Positions 43,682 to 52,616 of a DNA stretch of 64,000 nt are shown here, in pieces (the first letter of the stretch is position 1; each line of letters starts with the position of its first letter). This DNA is from Pseudoalteromonas rubra (GTDB lineage: Bacteria; Pseudomonadota; Gammaproteobacteria; Enterobacterales; Alteromonadaceae): assembly GCF_000967655.1 (NCBI RefSeq), contig NZ_JXYA01000031.1:1-64000 (forward strand). Direction: 5' to 3'. A program made the position numbers and the translations under genes. The notes beneath the pieces are model-generated. The model saw nothing but the letters and a program-made list of their open reading frames with translations. It was not told where the DNA came from and made no database searches.

Positions 43682-44656
43682 TTACCCTAATAAGCGCTCA
43701 CAATTAGCCAGATTAGGACGCCGCTTTTTTTGCAGGTGCTCACAGTATTCAGTCACGGCTTGCTGTCTACCGACCGCACCATGGAATACTTTGGTAAATT
43801 GTGTGGTGAGTTTTATCCAATTTTCAGGTTCTATTTGCAATCGAGCAAGAATAGGCTGAGCATCGCAGATGTGATCTCGTTTGTCTGCACGAATGCATCG
43901 TCCTGTGAGCTCAACCAGTTCAATATAGTATTCAAGCTCAAAGGGTAATCCTTTGGGCATGTTTTGCCTTGGGTTACCAGCAAAGCGCTGAAGGCTTTTG
44001 GGTTGTTTGCCATGCTGAGCATGTTCAATGCGTTTTTTGATACTTGTGAACTCGGATGTTTCTGGTGTGCTGGCTACTTTGGCCCGGATAGGATTGAGGT
44101 CAACGTAGGCCATGCAAGCGGCAAGGGCAGCTTCATCAAGCAATGCCTGAGACTTAAACCTGCCTTCCCAGAACCGGCCTTTGCAGCCATCTTCTTTATT
44201 GGCTCGGCGAGCGATGTCTTCGTTGAGTACGCGCATAAACCAGCTGATACTCGCCAGTCTTTCGCGATATTTGTCAATAATATCGTCGAGCATAATGCGT
44301 TCGGACGGAGTGAGTTCGTTACCTTCCACGAATTTGTGTGTCAGCCAGTTGCCCTTAAACAGTTTATGCCAGCGTATGACGATGGCTTTGTCATGCAATC
44401 GGTTGGCTTTTTTATCGTCCACATACAAAACGATGTGAGTATGATTGCTCATCACCGCGTATGCGCATATATCAATGCAGAAAATGCTTGCCAGCAGAAG
44501 TAGCTTTTCTTCAACCCATTCACGACGATGTTCATAAGATTGGCCTGTTAACGGGTCTTCACCGCATAAAAAGGCGCGTCTTACGCAGCGAGAGATGCAA
44601 TGATAGTATTTCGTGTCAACTAAGCTGACCTGTTTCTTCCTTGCCGTCGGCATCAT
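43682..44656 (-). CDS. REP-associated tyrosine transposase (RAYT)
   Basis: 324 residues. Y1-type single-strand transposase domain with VMSNHTHIVLYVD (His motif) near 70 and the AYVDLNPIRAKV helix with the catalytic region near 190. Long C-terminal extension ending NLANCERLLG. Known: RAYTs excise and move REP palindromes; this one is flanked by repeat units at 43351-43590. The gene is intact, so it may still be active. A remnant of a second copy's 3' end is at 51140-51171. Confidence 0.9.
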   Translation of the reverse strand: MMPTARKKQVSLVDTKYYHCISRCVRRAFLCGEDPLTGQSYEHRREWVEEKLLLLASIFCIDICAYAVMSNHTHIVLYVDDKKANRLHDKAIVIRWHKLFKGNWLTHKFVEGNELTPSERIMLDDIIDKYRERLASISWFMRVLNEDIARRANKEDGCKGRFWEGRFKSQALLDEAALAACMAYVDLNPIRAKVASTPETSEFTSIKKRIEHAQHGKQPKSLQRFAGNPRQNMPKGLPFELEYYIELVELTGRCIRADKRDHICDAQPILARLQIEPENWIKLTTQFTKVFHGAVGRQQAVTEYCEHLQKKRRPNLANCERLLG

Positions 44657-44977
44657 ATTCGTCCTTATCCTTGGAGTCGATTAAAGCGTAGTTGGAGTGA
44701 GCAGAGCACACAAGTATTTAATTGGATGTCTAGACAGTGCATTCGCTCGCCTTGTCACCAAATATTCAATTGATACGATGAAAAACCGCTCTGTAATGAT
44801 GTTAAGTTGGAGGCTGCTGAGGGTATTCAAAGTGCATTCAGCAACGACAAATGGCTTACAAAAAACTGCTCAATTTCGTCCTAAATCGCATGGAGTGATT
44901 GATGATTGGCCTTGCATGAGTGCTGTCAACCGCCAATGACCACCACGCAAAGCGTTATAAACCAACGGAGGTTTGCT
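44657..44977. other. Gene-free stretch before the cupin gene
   Basis: No credible gene. It ends in CAAAGCGTTATAAACC, which resembles the right end of an attC site (GGCGTTATA), followed by GGAGG and the cupin ATG, the spacing seen at cassette starts. Confidence 0.4.
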
Positions 44978-45334
44978 ATGAAAATTACAGATGTATTTGA
45001 GTATCTTGATGCTCACCCGGAGGGCTCGTTTCTACGTCTTGCTGATTTTAATGGATATAGTTTTGGTACATGCAATATTAAGGGGGTGTCACCTGGCTGG
45101 GAGATGCACCCTGACACAGACGAGTTTTTCTTTGTGATTGAAGGTTACCTAGAGATTTTGTTACTTCAGGATACGCCTAAATCATACAGAGCGAATGCGG
45201 GGAGCGCTTTTGTTGTTCCCAAAGGGATTTGGCATAAACCTGGTGCACCCGACGGTGCAAAATTCATTCATTTCACTCCTGGTCAATCATTGTATTCCGA
45301 AAGGGATGACCCGCGAGTTGAAGTTGATACATAA
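44978..45334 (+). CDS. Cupin-domain protein, probable former integron cassette
   Basis: 118 residues with CGGAGG before the ATG. Single cupin barrel: SPGWEMHPDTDEFFFVIEGYLEI (His and Glu of motif 1) and AFVVPKGIWHKPGAPDGAKFI (motif 2 His). Small metal-binding cupins of this type are often sugar or small-acid binding enzymes of unknown substrate. ATAACAAATTAACTCAGAGGG after the stop matches the left end of attC, so it likely arrived as a cassette. About 8 kb away from the main array. Confidence 0.82.
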   Translation: MKITDVFEYLDAHPEGSFLRLADFNGYSFGTCNIKGVSPGWEMHPDTDEFFFVIEGYLEILLLQDTPKSYRANAGSAFVVPKGIWHKPGAPDGAKFIHFTPGQSLYSERDDPRVEVDT

Positions 45335-45398
45335 CAAATTAACTCAGAGGGCTACACGAATACTAAATGCTCTTGCTCTATGAAATGGTTGTAGGCAA

Positions 45399-45416
45399 AC
45401 TTTAAAAATGGGTGTC
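45399..45416. repeat. GACACCC element end (AAAATGGGTGTCTCG)
   Basis: Right terminus of the element. Its ATGGGTGTCTC creates an apparent start codon for the following frame, which should instead begin at 45432. Confidence 0.55.
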
Positions 45417-45431
45417 TCGATAAAAGTTTTT

Positions 45432-45719
45432 ATGAAAAAACTGTTTTTATATTTAAGTCTGCTCTCATTGATTTTCATACTATTATTGAAGACAACGTAT
45501 TATTGGCCAGAAAGTAAGTTTAAGCATTTTGCTTTTGTTTTTACTTACTCTGATCAATTTATCGAAGCAATGAGGGCTACAGAGGACGAAGGGTATGTTT
45601 CTATCCAGTGGTATGAAAAATCCCAACAACGTGGTGAAAGCTCAATGGCTTGGGAGGCTGGAGAACCCAAATATAAAAAAGTGATTAAGCCAGATTTAAG
45701 CAAAATTATTGGGCCCTAA
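45432..45719 (+). CDS. Small membrane-anchored protein of unknown function
   Basis: 95 residues from the ATG at 45432. N-terminal helix LFLYLSLLSLIFILLL, then a soluble part (FKHFAFVFTYSDQFIEAM, SSMAWEAGEPKYKKV). An upstream ATG at 45408 belongs to the repeat end and adds residues MGVSIKVF. No family recognised. AT-rich. Confidence 0.5.
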   Translation: MKKLFLYLSLLSLIFILLLKTTYYWPESKFKHFAFVFTYSDQFIEAMRATEDEGYVSIQWYEKSQQRGESSMAWEAGEPKYKKVIKPDLSKIIGP

Positions 45720-45725
45720 AAATAA

Positions 45726-45920
45726 ACAGGCCTGCATTCGCTTTGGCTTCAAAACTACCAGGGTGCCTGGTTAATTAGGAAAGCGTTTTCGTACAAAGAT
45801 GAAAACGGAACGGGTGAAGGCATTTATGCTTTTGGTACAGTAAACCCCAAAGATGTTTGCTTGCCAAACACCCAATGCGTGGAACACCTTTTTGGACAGT
45901 GGCATGTGATAAAGAATTAG
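45726..45920 (+). pseudogene. C-terminal remnant of an unknown gene
   Basis: An open frame without start codon reads LWLQNYQGAWLIRKAFSYKD and NPKDVCLPNTQCVEHLFGQW to a stop. Balanced composition and paired Cys suggest the tail of a once exported protein. The remainder is absent on both sides. Confidence 0.35.
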
Positions 45921-46079
45921 CAAATCACAGGCACCCATTCAAACACACCTTGTTTCAACATCAATTGCAGTTCAGATGCCCAGCCTTACCAAGACAAAGC
46001 TATTTTTGGCAGCGAAATAAAGAATTTGAAAATTGTTCTATCCTTAGTAACTGAAGATCAGTGTAGTGTGGGGTAGTCT

Positions 46080-47720
46080 ATGAAAAGCTCCTTAAAGGTT
46101 AAGCTGTTAGGTCCAATGTCCGCAATGTTAGCTATGTTTGCTATTGTTGTTCTTGCAATGTTGTTTACTTTGCATACGCTTGAATCTCAATTTGTCGAGC
46201 TCAAAGATAAAAATATACATGCGGCCAATCAAGGGCGCTTGGCGCTGTCGCTGTTTAAAACTCAGGTTCAGGAGTGGAAAAATGTGCTGATACGTTCTAA
46301 ATCAGTTGCTGAGCGAAATAAATATTGGCAGCGTTTTTTAAACTCAGAAAATGAAGTAAAAGGTGTGCTCGAAAATATTGCACAATCAGAACAGCATTCG
46401 AAAACGGTTAAAGCACTTATCGCCAAAATATTAGAAGACTATGATGATGCCACACAAAAATACAAAGCAGGCTATGATATTTTTCTGTCTTCCGGTTTAA
46501 ACATAGAAACGGCTGATCAACATGTTAAAGGTATAGACAGAGCTCTCAGTGATTCACTGATGGATCTTGTTCAAAAGATAGATGAAAGCGTGGATGATAA
46601 TTTTGCAAATTTACAGGCGTTTTCATCTCGTACCAGCTATACAGTGAGTTTGATCAGTATGCTGACGGCGGTTGTTGGGGTGATATTTGTATTGTTATAT
46701 ATTCAAAAAGTGATTGTCAGGCCAATTGGCGACCTTAATGAAGTATTAAAAGCGATTGCGGAAGGGGATTACACAAAAAATATTTCGTATCAATCCAATG
46801 ATGAAATAGGAGAATTGGTTAAAAGTGCGCGATACATGCAGGAAAAGTTATCTGACAGTGTCGGGCTCATTAATTTAGTTAACCATGAAGTGAGTACCGC
46901 ATTTGCTCAGCTATCGGAAATCTCCGACGAAATTGGTAACAGCTCAGTTTCGCAAAGCAAAATCGTCGATAGTTTAAACCAAGCCACAGCACGTTTATCT
47001 ACTATCGCCGAACAAAATAAAATGGACTCAAAACAGGCGTTCGATTCGTTTAAATCAACCAGCGAAGCGACAGCACAGTGCGCAGCTTCTCTAGACTTAG
47101 CAGACAAAGGCATGGGTGAACTGGTTGGTGAGATGCAAGCAATTGCAGGTAATATTGAGCAGCTAGAAAGCCGATCTTCTGAAATTGTTAACGTGCTACA
47201 AGTTATTCAAAACATAGCAGAACAGACCAACTTACTGGCACTTAATGCGGCAATAGAAGCCGCCAGGGCTGGTGAGCAAGGGCGAGGGTTCGCGGTGGTA
47301 GCCGACGAGGTCAGAAGCCTTGCTACACGCACCCAAAATTCAACACTTGAAATAAAAGACATAATCGACGGCACTTTGCAAAGCTCTAAACAAGCGGTGA
47401 GTGCGATACAGTCCGGTCTGTCTAAAACAACGCAAACCGCACAATCAGTTGCACAAGTGAGCAGTGTACTGAGCCAAACCTCGACGTCATTTGATAGCCT
47501 GATCACGGTGACCCATTCGGTGGATGACAATGCAGTGCAACAACAAGATATATCGCAAAGTATTGTTGAAGACGTCGCGCAAATGCTGGTGATCTCTGAA
47601 ACGTTGGAAAAAATGGCACAAAGCGATGAGGTCTCCGTTGCGGTGAATAAAGCGTCGGTTGACTTGCAGTCATTGGTTGAAAGATTATCAACCAACAAAA
47701 GTGAGGTGAGCTTGTTTTAA
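46080..47720 (+). CDS. Methyl-accepting chemotaxis protein
   Basis: 546 residues. TM1 about 13-33 ([19 protein letters not shown]), a four-helix periplasmic sensor (about 35-190), TM2 about 193-213, HAMP about 215-268 ([16 protein letters not shown]), and the signalling hairpin [22 protein letters not shown] near 385. No CheB/CheR tail pentapeptide. It relays a chemical signal to CheA. GGGG site before the ATG. A lone receptor in the accessory zone. Confidence 0.93.
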   Translation: MKSSLKVKLLGPMSAMLAMFAIVVLAMLFTLHTLESQFVELKDKNIHAANQGRLALSLFKTQVQEWKNVLIRSKSVAERNKYWQRFLNSENEVKGVLENIAQSEQHSKTVKALIAKILEDYDDATQKYKAGYDIFLSSGLNIETADQHVKGIDRALSDSLMDLVQKIDESVDDNFANLQAFSSRTSYTVSLISMLTAVVGVIFVLLYIQKVIVRPIGDLNEVLKAIAEGDYTKNISYQSNDEIGELVKSARYMQEKLSDSVGLINLVNHEVSTAFAQLSEISDEIGNSSVSQSKIVDSLNQATARLSTIAEQNKMDSKQAFDSFKSTSEATAQCAASLDLADKGMGELVGEMQAIAGNIEQLESRSSEIVNVLQVIQNIAEQTNLLALNAAIEAARAGEQGRGFAVVADEVRSLATRTQNSTLEIKDIIDGTLQSSKQAVSAIQSGLSKTTQTAQSVAQVSSVLSQTSTSFDSLITVTHSVDDNAVQQQDISQSIVEDVAQMLVISETLEKMAQSDEVSVAVNKASVDLQSLVERLSTNKSEVSLF

Positions 47721-47734
47721 AGGATAAGTTTGGG

Positions 47735-47850
47735 TGTAGTGGTCAACTAATCCCTGACATTAAATAAAGTTTTTCTTCTGCAACAGCTGGTGCGAGTATA
47801 TCGTTGTTGTTGTGCGGCCTTTGGCAGTTGTAGAGGGAAAAGAATTTTGG
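47735..47850 (-). pseudogene. IS3-family transposase C-terminal remnant with IS end
   Basis: Minus-strand frame SLYNCQRPHNNNDILAPAV and AEEKLYLMSGIS ends at 47743; YN-x-QRPH is the conserved C-terminal motif of IS3-group transposases. The frame is cut at 47842 by AATTTTGGG. The flanking GTAGTGGTCAACTAATCCC (47735-47753) is the IS terminus and recurs at 39396. Confidence 0.8.
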
Positions 47851-48040
47851 GTACTGTTTTGGAAGACATCCACCGATATCTGTACTCGCTCAGTTGAGGG
47901 GCTGCAACTTGGAATGGGTGTCTTAATTTTTTCTAGACTTTGTTATCCGGTTGATTGCTGATAAATTGAATTAGACATACCAACGCTGTGCGTATTCATC
48001 ACATTGATTTCAAATAGGTATTTTTGGAATTCTCATAACG
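47842..48040. repeat. GACACCC element, copy B with right flank
   Basis: TTTTGGAAGACATCCACCGATATC at 47857, GCAACTTGGAATGGGTGTCTTAA at 47902-47925; it aligns with copy A at 37266. Both copies are followed by GCTGTGCGT-like sequence and TCACATTGATTT-(T/C)-AAATA, so the repeated segment extends about 110 bases to the right. Confidence 0.75.
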
Positions 48041-48073
48041 TGCGTTACTTTCAAGACTGATAGCTGTAAACAT

Positions 48074-48667
48074 ATGAAATATTTTAGAAAAATGATCGAG
48101 CAGCATATTCCTGTTGACAACGAAGAGTGGAGCTCTGCGTGCAACCTGTTTGAGATAAAACATGTCAAGAAAGGAGTAACGGTACATCGCGCCGGTGATG
48201 TATTTAGTGAAATATGGATTATTAAAAGTGGGCTAGCGAGATCATATTTCAGTGATATGAACGGTAAGGAGCATACCTGGCAACTCTATTTTCGCGGAAA
48301 AAGTAAGCATGGCTTAAACCACTTTATGGACGACAGCGTCAGCTTTTATGAAAAAACTGGCTCAATGCTTAATTTTGAAATTCTGGAAGACTCGGTGTTT
48401 TACGTAACGTCTTTGCAGGAGCTTGATAAGTTTATATCACAAGAAAAAAAGTGGGCGCTTTTGGCTGGAAAATGGATTCATAACACTTATTACTCGGCCA
48501 CATATAAACGTGTTCTTTCTTTGATGTCAGAGACCGCTGCCCAAAGGTATGCGCGTTTGCTTGACGAATACCCTGCGATATTTAAGCAAGTTAAGTCATA
48601 TCACATCGCCTCCTACCTTGGTATTGCTCCTCAGACCTTAAGTAAATTAAAAAATGAATCTAGGTGA
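48074..48667 (+). CDS. Crp/Fnr-family transcription regulator
   Basis: 197 residues. A cyclic-nucleotide-binding beta-roll (VTVHRAGDVFSEIWIIKSGLARSY around 35-55) and a C-terminal helix-turn-helix (SYHIASYLGIAPQTLSKLKNE). It lacks the Cys cluster of FNR and the Arg/Ser pair of CRP at the ligand pocket is not obvious, so the effector is unknown. Genes for the HabB-like protein and a small frame lie just downstream and may be its targets. Confidence 0.87.
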   Translation: MKYFRKMIEQHIPVDNEEWSSACNLFEIKHVKKGVTVHRAGDVFSEIWIIKSGLARSYFSDMNGKEHTWQLYFRGKSKHGLNHFMDDSVSFYEKTGSMLNFEILEDSVFYVTSLQELDKFISQEKKWALLAGKWIHNTYYSATYKRVLSLMSETAAQRYARLLDEYPAIFKQVKSYHIASYLGIAPQTLSKLKNESR

Positions 48668-48720
48668 ATGAATTGCTGTATTTCATTGTTTACCATGTGT
48701 TTTTTCAATGGAGATTAACA

Positions 48721-48831
48721 ATGAATACTTATCAACAGCTTAAGAAAAAGGCCAATAATGGCTTCCTGCTTTACACTGAAAATGACTGGAATGAAAGCGA
48801 CGGCGCTGAGGCTGGTGTTGTGTCTAAATAG
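48721..48831 (+). CDS. Short open frame upstream of the HabB-like gene
   Basis: 36 residues (MNTYQQLKKKANNGFLLYTE then a polar tail), GGAG eight bases before the ATG. The stop is followed nine bases later by the ATG of the next gene, whose GGGAGC overlaps it. Either a real small protein or the kept N-terminus of a broken gene. No motif. Confidence 0.4.
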   Translation: MNTYQQLKKKANNGFLLYTENDWNESDGAEAGVVSK

Positions 48832-48839
48832 GGAGCATT

Positions 48840-49271
48840 ATGATGGAAATAACACAAACAGGTGCACAACTCATATTTATTGGTATTGCTTTCTTCCTTG
48901 TTGGTTTAATACAAGGTGCACTGATCCCTGCAGTAAAAAACTCCCGAATGGCGCTTTCTGGTCATCTTACTGCTGTCCAATGTGGAATGGCTGTGGCGTT
49001 GTTTGGTGTTATCTGGTCGCTGGTTGAGCTGTCTTTCTTCTTGGAATTATTTGCAGCCTTCGGCTCTGCATTTGGATTTATACTGATTTGGCTGGGGATA
49101 ACAATTGCGTCTGTAACAGGTGCGAGTAAAGCACTGCCAATTGCGGGGGCTGGATTTTCAGCAAACCTCACAACCGAAATCACGGTTAAGATTATGGTGA
49201 GTTCTGGGTCACTACTGTCGCTAATCGCCTGTACCGTGCTGGTTTTCGGGTTATTGCCGATACTTGGGTAA
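48840..49271 (+). CDS. HabB-like membrane protein (hydroxylaminobenzene mutase family)
   Basis: 143 residues, four helices. GAQLIFIGIAFFLVGLIQGA, then NSRMALSGHLTAVQCGMA, the NPRM-x-LSAHL-like signature of (hydroxyamino)benzene mutases. Known: HabA/HabB rearrange hydroxylaminobenzene to aminophenol in nitroaromatic degradation, though many family members have no shown substrate. Here only the family is supported. Situated after a Crp-type regulator. Confidence 0.78.
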   Translation: MMEITQTGAQLIFIGIAFFLVGLIQGALIPAVKNSRMALSGHLTAVQCGMAVALFGVIWSLVELSFFLELFAAFGSAFGFILIWLGITIASVTGASKALPIAGAGFSANLTTEITVKIMVSSGSLLSLIACTVLVFGLLPILG

Positions 49272-49281
49272 ACTTTTGAAG

Positions 49282-49375
49282 GTAAATTTTAGAAGACACC
49301 CACTTCAAATATTGAAGCTTTCGGGCGCGCCTATGCCAAATTTGGGACAGTTTTGAAAGACACCCAGCGTTAACT
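49282..49375. repeat. Two GACACCC element ends
   Basis: AAATTTTAGAAGACACCCAC at 49282 and CAGTTTTGAAAGACACCCAG at 49350, both left-end type, 68 bases apart. Between them is only TTCAAATATTGAA-like filler. Nothing coding in 49272-49556. Confidence 0.65.
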
Positions 49376-49556
49376 GTTCCGAGTTTGGATTTTCTTGGTT
49401 CAACTCTAGAATGATGTTCGGATCGAAAAAGCGCACTTTAGAAGGTCTGGCTCTGCTGTAGATACCGAGCTGAATAATAGAAATATCGCATAGTGCTTGT
49501 TGCTGGTACGATGAGTTGATACCCTCAAAAAAAGAATCAGAATTAAAGGCAAGAGT

Positions 49557-49994
49557 ATGCAGGAATTTTTTGATAAGTATGAAGTTCATACCAAAATTAA
49601 CGTGGTTTGGGGCGAAATGGATGCGCTGGGGCATGTGAACAACGTATCGTATTTTCGCTACTTTGAGACCGCAAGAATCGACTTTTTAAAACAAACCGGG
49701 CTGCTTTCTATATTATCAGAACCGACTCACAGCCCGGTGCTGCGTGATACTTATGCGCAATATAAGCGTCCTGTAACTTTTCCAGATACTTTGTATATTG
49801 GCTCATATATTACTGATATCCAAGAAGATCGCTTCACAATGCGCTACGAAGCATTTAGTGAGTCGCAGCAAGCAGTATGCACAACAGGGTATGCAAATGT
49901 GGTGATGTTTAACATGAAAACAGGGCAAAAGTCGCCAATCCCAGAGAATATGCTGGCCATACTTAAGCAATACGAGTTGGATAACAATCAATAG
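49557..49994 (+). CDS. Hotdog-fold acyl-CoA thioesterase (4HBT type)
   Basis: 145 residues. VVWGEMDALGHVNNVSYFRYFETARIDF is the 4-hydroxybenzoyl-CoA thioesterase active-site pattern with catalytic Asp in GEMDALGH; TYAQYKRPVTFPDTLYIGSYI follows. It hydrolyses an acyl-CoA (YbgC-like group), exact substrate unknown. Good length and composition for an intact gene. Confidence 0.9.
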   Translation: MQEFFDKYEVHTKINVVWGEMDALGHVNNVSYFRYFETARIDFLKQTGLLSILSEPTHSPVLRDTYAQYKRPVTFPDTLYIGSYITDIQEDRFTMRYEAFSESQQAVCTTGYANVVMFNMKTGQKSPIPENMLAILKQYELDNNQ

Positions 49995-50046
49995 CAGCCG
50001 CTACTTTTGGGTGACGATACGAGTGCTGTTTGAGTATTGTTTGGCC

Positions 50047-50105
50047 GACACCCATCTATCAGATACAAAGATATCAAGCGGGTAGACAATGTTGAAATGG
50101 GTGTC
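50047..50105. repeat. GACACCC element with both perfect ends, 59 bases
   Basis: GACACCCAT at the left and ATGGGTGTC at the right are exact inverted repeats around about 41 bases. It is the shortest complete copy and shows the element to be MITE-like. Confidence 0.72.
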
Positions 50106-50180
50106 TGCTAAACATCTGGACCGCAAAAACTTGCAAGAAGGGCTATGAGAAAAAATCACATAGCCTCTATCAATACCAAC

Positions 50181-50834
50181 TCAACTTTCCATGGCCAGAC
50201 TGTGCGTTCTGGAAGGTGATGGCACTTTCTTCAGGTGTAACCGTTCGGAGATCTCATCAAAGAGCGTACAGCACAGTTTGTCGTACTTAACATCCTCAAC
50301 ATACCGACCACTCGTTTCGGAAGTAATATATTGAGCAATACCCTGTTGATTAAGCTTATTGTTTCCTACACTTAATCCGATAACAATCGTATTGGTTTCA
50401 AGAAGATTATCTAAAGCCGTTTGCTTATCATATGTCTTGCCATTATATATGCGGCTTGAATGTGCTCCATGATCGCCATACCAGGCAACCAGCCTTAGAG
50501 CACCTGGACGCCATTTCGCAGCTTTATAATTTAATAAGGACAGAGGGATTACTTGTCCTTCCAACTGATCTCCTCCTCCCGTCGCTCTTATTAAGCTTAA
50601 ATTATTGACTAAGGTATCAACGTTACTGTTGATCGTTTGGATAAAATTATATGGTCTGGAGTCCGAAATGTCTCGATAGGTACCAAGTCCATATGCAAGT
50701 TTAACCCCGGGGTTACATTTACAATAACCCTGGACATAATCTTTAATCTCATTTTTGACGCTATTAATTGCATTTTGCATACTACCTGTTGCATCCATCA
50801 AAAAATAAACATCAACTAGCATTTCATCGCTCAT
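50181..50834 (-). CDS. vWA-domain protein
   Basis: 217 residues from the ATG at 50834 (GGAAG seven bases before it; the longer frame upstream is rejected). A von Willebrand A fold with MIDAS motif D-A-T-G-S (FLMDATGSMQNAINSVKNE) near the N-terminus, LAYGLGTYRDI (second metal loop) and WYGDHGAHSS. Resembles the solitary vWA proteins found with toxin or stress modules, with no signal peptide, so probably cytoplasmic. No partner recognised. Confidence 0.83.
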   Translation of the reverse strand: MSDEMLVDVYFLMDATGSMQNAINSVKNEIKDYVQGYCKCNPGVKLAYGLGTYRDISDSRPYNFIQTINSNVDTLVNNLSLIRATGGGDQLEGQVIPLSLLNYKAAKWRPGALRLVAWYGDHGAHSSRIYNGKTYDKQTALDNLLETNTIVIGLSVGNNKLNQQGIAQYITSETSGRYVEDVKYDKLCCTLFDEISERLHLKKVPSPSRTHSLAMES

Positions 50835-51139
50835 CGCATTCTTCCTTATTTCGTTTAAATGGCAATATAAAAAGTAGCAACTAATGAGCGGCTTCCTATT
50901 ACATATTATTACACAACAAACGCCTTGGGAGCTGAGCATTGTTTAATCTTTGAGTTTCATAAACATGGCGCTTTGTGTTTTTGCTTTGATGGAAGAGAGG
51001 GAAAACTAAGGCAAGAACCCGGTTAAGCTAGAGTGCACAAATTGCATGGGAAAGTCAGCAATGCAGCTGATTTTTGCAGAGCGATTTACAGTAGCAACAG
51101 TGTTAGTTCGTTAGTTTGGTACGCGCCGTTTTATCCCGG

Positions 51140-51171
51140 TTAGCGCTCACAATTTGCCAGGTTCGTGTATA
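51140..51171 (-). pseudogene. RAYT transposase 3' remnant
   Basis: On the minus strand NLANCER-stop, matching the last residues of the transposase at 43682-44656 in sequence and position relative to flanking TAGCGCTCACAATT. Only about ten codons are left. The rest of 50940-51427 shows no gene. Confidence 0.6.
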
Positions 51172-51427
51172 ACTTTGAATGCGGGGCTCAGCATGTCGTC
51201 ACGATTTTTGCCAGCCGAGCGCTGTGAGGAATATATTAGTAATTAATTTCGCGCGCTAGAACCTGTTTTCTGCTCTATCTGTAATCGAACAGCATAGGCG
51301 GTGTTATGCAACTGTATAGGCCTGTTTATCCAATCCAATTAATTTTTATCTGTGAACTCTAAGATCCCCTGAAGACACTACAAGGGTGGCTGCTAAGTAC
51401 AGGAGATCTTGAGCCTGTGTTATTATC

Positions 51428-51742
51428 TTAATGCACTGTAATTGGCTGATCATTCACCACCAGTGATTGACCATTTTTCTGAGCACGCAGAAAACTGGAT
51501 ATCAAAACGTCATTTGACAAAGTACTAATATCGTCGACCTCTTCAACCATACAAAACGTAATGGATTCCCATCCTAAATCTGTAATAAAAGTTTTAAGTT
51601 GATTGATGTTGTCTTGGTAGTTTTCGTCGGTTGTTAGTAGGCCGATGGAGTGCTTATTGCCAGGTTTGTACTTTCCGTGCTGAGCGTTTGAACATTTTGC
51701 GTAGCCGCTTAACACATAAACTGTATCTGCGTTTTTATTCAT
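51428..51742 (-). CDS. Unknown 104-residue protein
   Basis: A soluble, acidic product: VYVLSGYAKCSNAQHGKY at the start, a middle VEEVDDISTLSNDVLISSF, and a C-terminal SLVVNDQPITVH. No signal or membrane segment, no family recognised. Single gene on the minus strand in the accessory zone; an ATG at 51742 with no strong ribosome site. Could be an immunity-type or orphan cassette-like protein. Confidence 0.55.
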   Translation of the reverse strand: MNKNADTVYVLSGYAKCSNAQHGKYKPGNKHSIGLLTTDENYQDNINQLKTFITDLGWESITFCMVEEVDDISTLSNDVLISSFLRAQKNGQSLVVNDQPITVH

Positions 51743-51907
51743 CTTGGTGACATTCTTACAATGGACTTTACTTTTCTTTAAGCATTTTTCAAACCAAGCT
51801 TTCAGTTGCGTCTATGTTATTTTTTAAGTGATTGAAAATAATTGTAATAATGACTTTCAAATTCAGATGTCAACGTCATATGATGCGTCAATTTTTTAGC
51901 ATGCTGT

Positions 51908-52195
51908 ATGAGAAGAGTGGCGTGGCAACAAAATGCGGTCAAAATGCAAAAATGCAAGACACCCAACATAGTGCTTAGCATTATTGTGCATTTTCATAGG
52001 GGTAACTTGGTTGGAGGATATCGTTTTTTAAATGGGTGTCTGCGCAAGTTCATGAGAAGAGTGGCGTGGCAACAAAATGCGGTCAAAATGCAAAAATGCA
52101 AGACACCCAACATAGTGCCTAGCATTATTGTGCATTTTCATAGGGGTAACTTGGTTGGAGGATATCGTTTTTTAAATGGGTGTCTGCGCAAGTTC
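51908..52195. repeat. 144-base tandem duplication carrying a GACACCC element in each unit
   Basis: Two head-to-tail copies (51908-52051 and 52052-52195) differ at a single base (GTGCTTAGC in the first, GTGCCTAGC in the second). In each, AAGACACCCA (51956-51965; 52100-52109) and TGGGTGTCTG (52033; 52177) form inverted ends of an 84-base element. Partial further ends (GGATGTCTGCGCAAGTTC) follow to about 52260. Because 144 is a multiple of three the repeat keeps an open frame, but this is not a gene. Confidence 0.85.
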
Positions 52196-52616
52196 TTCTC
52201 AAGTTTCTACGTTGTGCTTTCGAGTGGATGTCTGCGCAAGTTCACATCTGCGCAAGTTCACACGACCTCATTAAATGTAATCCTGATGTAATGGCCCCTT
52301 CCTGTAACTATTAATAAGCTGAACGGAATGTTGCGAGGGTGCTTAAAGATTGGCTTGCTGAGTGATGACTATGAATGCTTTCCAGTTTTAGCTGGTGAAA
52401 TAGGGCTGCTCAGGAGAATGCATAAGGATCCTTGCTTGTAGCGCAGCTTTGTAGGTGGAGCTTTAAACGCGCCGTAACTCGTTGACACGGGTCGTCATAA
52501 ATAGTTTGTTGAAGAGGCTGCATGCCCAGCGGCATGTATGCAATTTTAAGTTACAGAATGAGCTTTGTTAGTAGTTAGAGGTTGGCAAATTTTCTAGACA
52601 TTTTTAAGGAAATAAA

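Noticed and set aside
44697..44939. 80-codon frame between the RAYT gene and the cupin gene
   Set aside because: It has no good ribosome site, no recognisable fold, and lies in remnant DNA.
45408..45431. ATG at 45408 as start of the small membrane protein
   Set aside because: ATGGGTGTCTCG is the right end of the repeat element; the hydrophobic helix begins at the Met at 45432.
51908..52291. A 127-codon protein made of two 48-residue repeats
   Set aside because: The frame is open only because the duplicated DNA unit is 144 bases, a multiple of three. Composition is not protein-like and there is no ribosome site.
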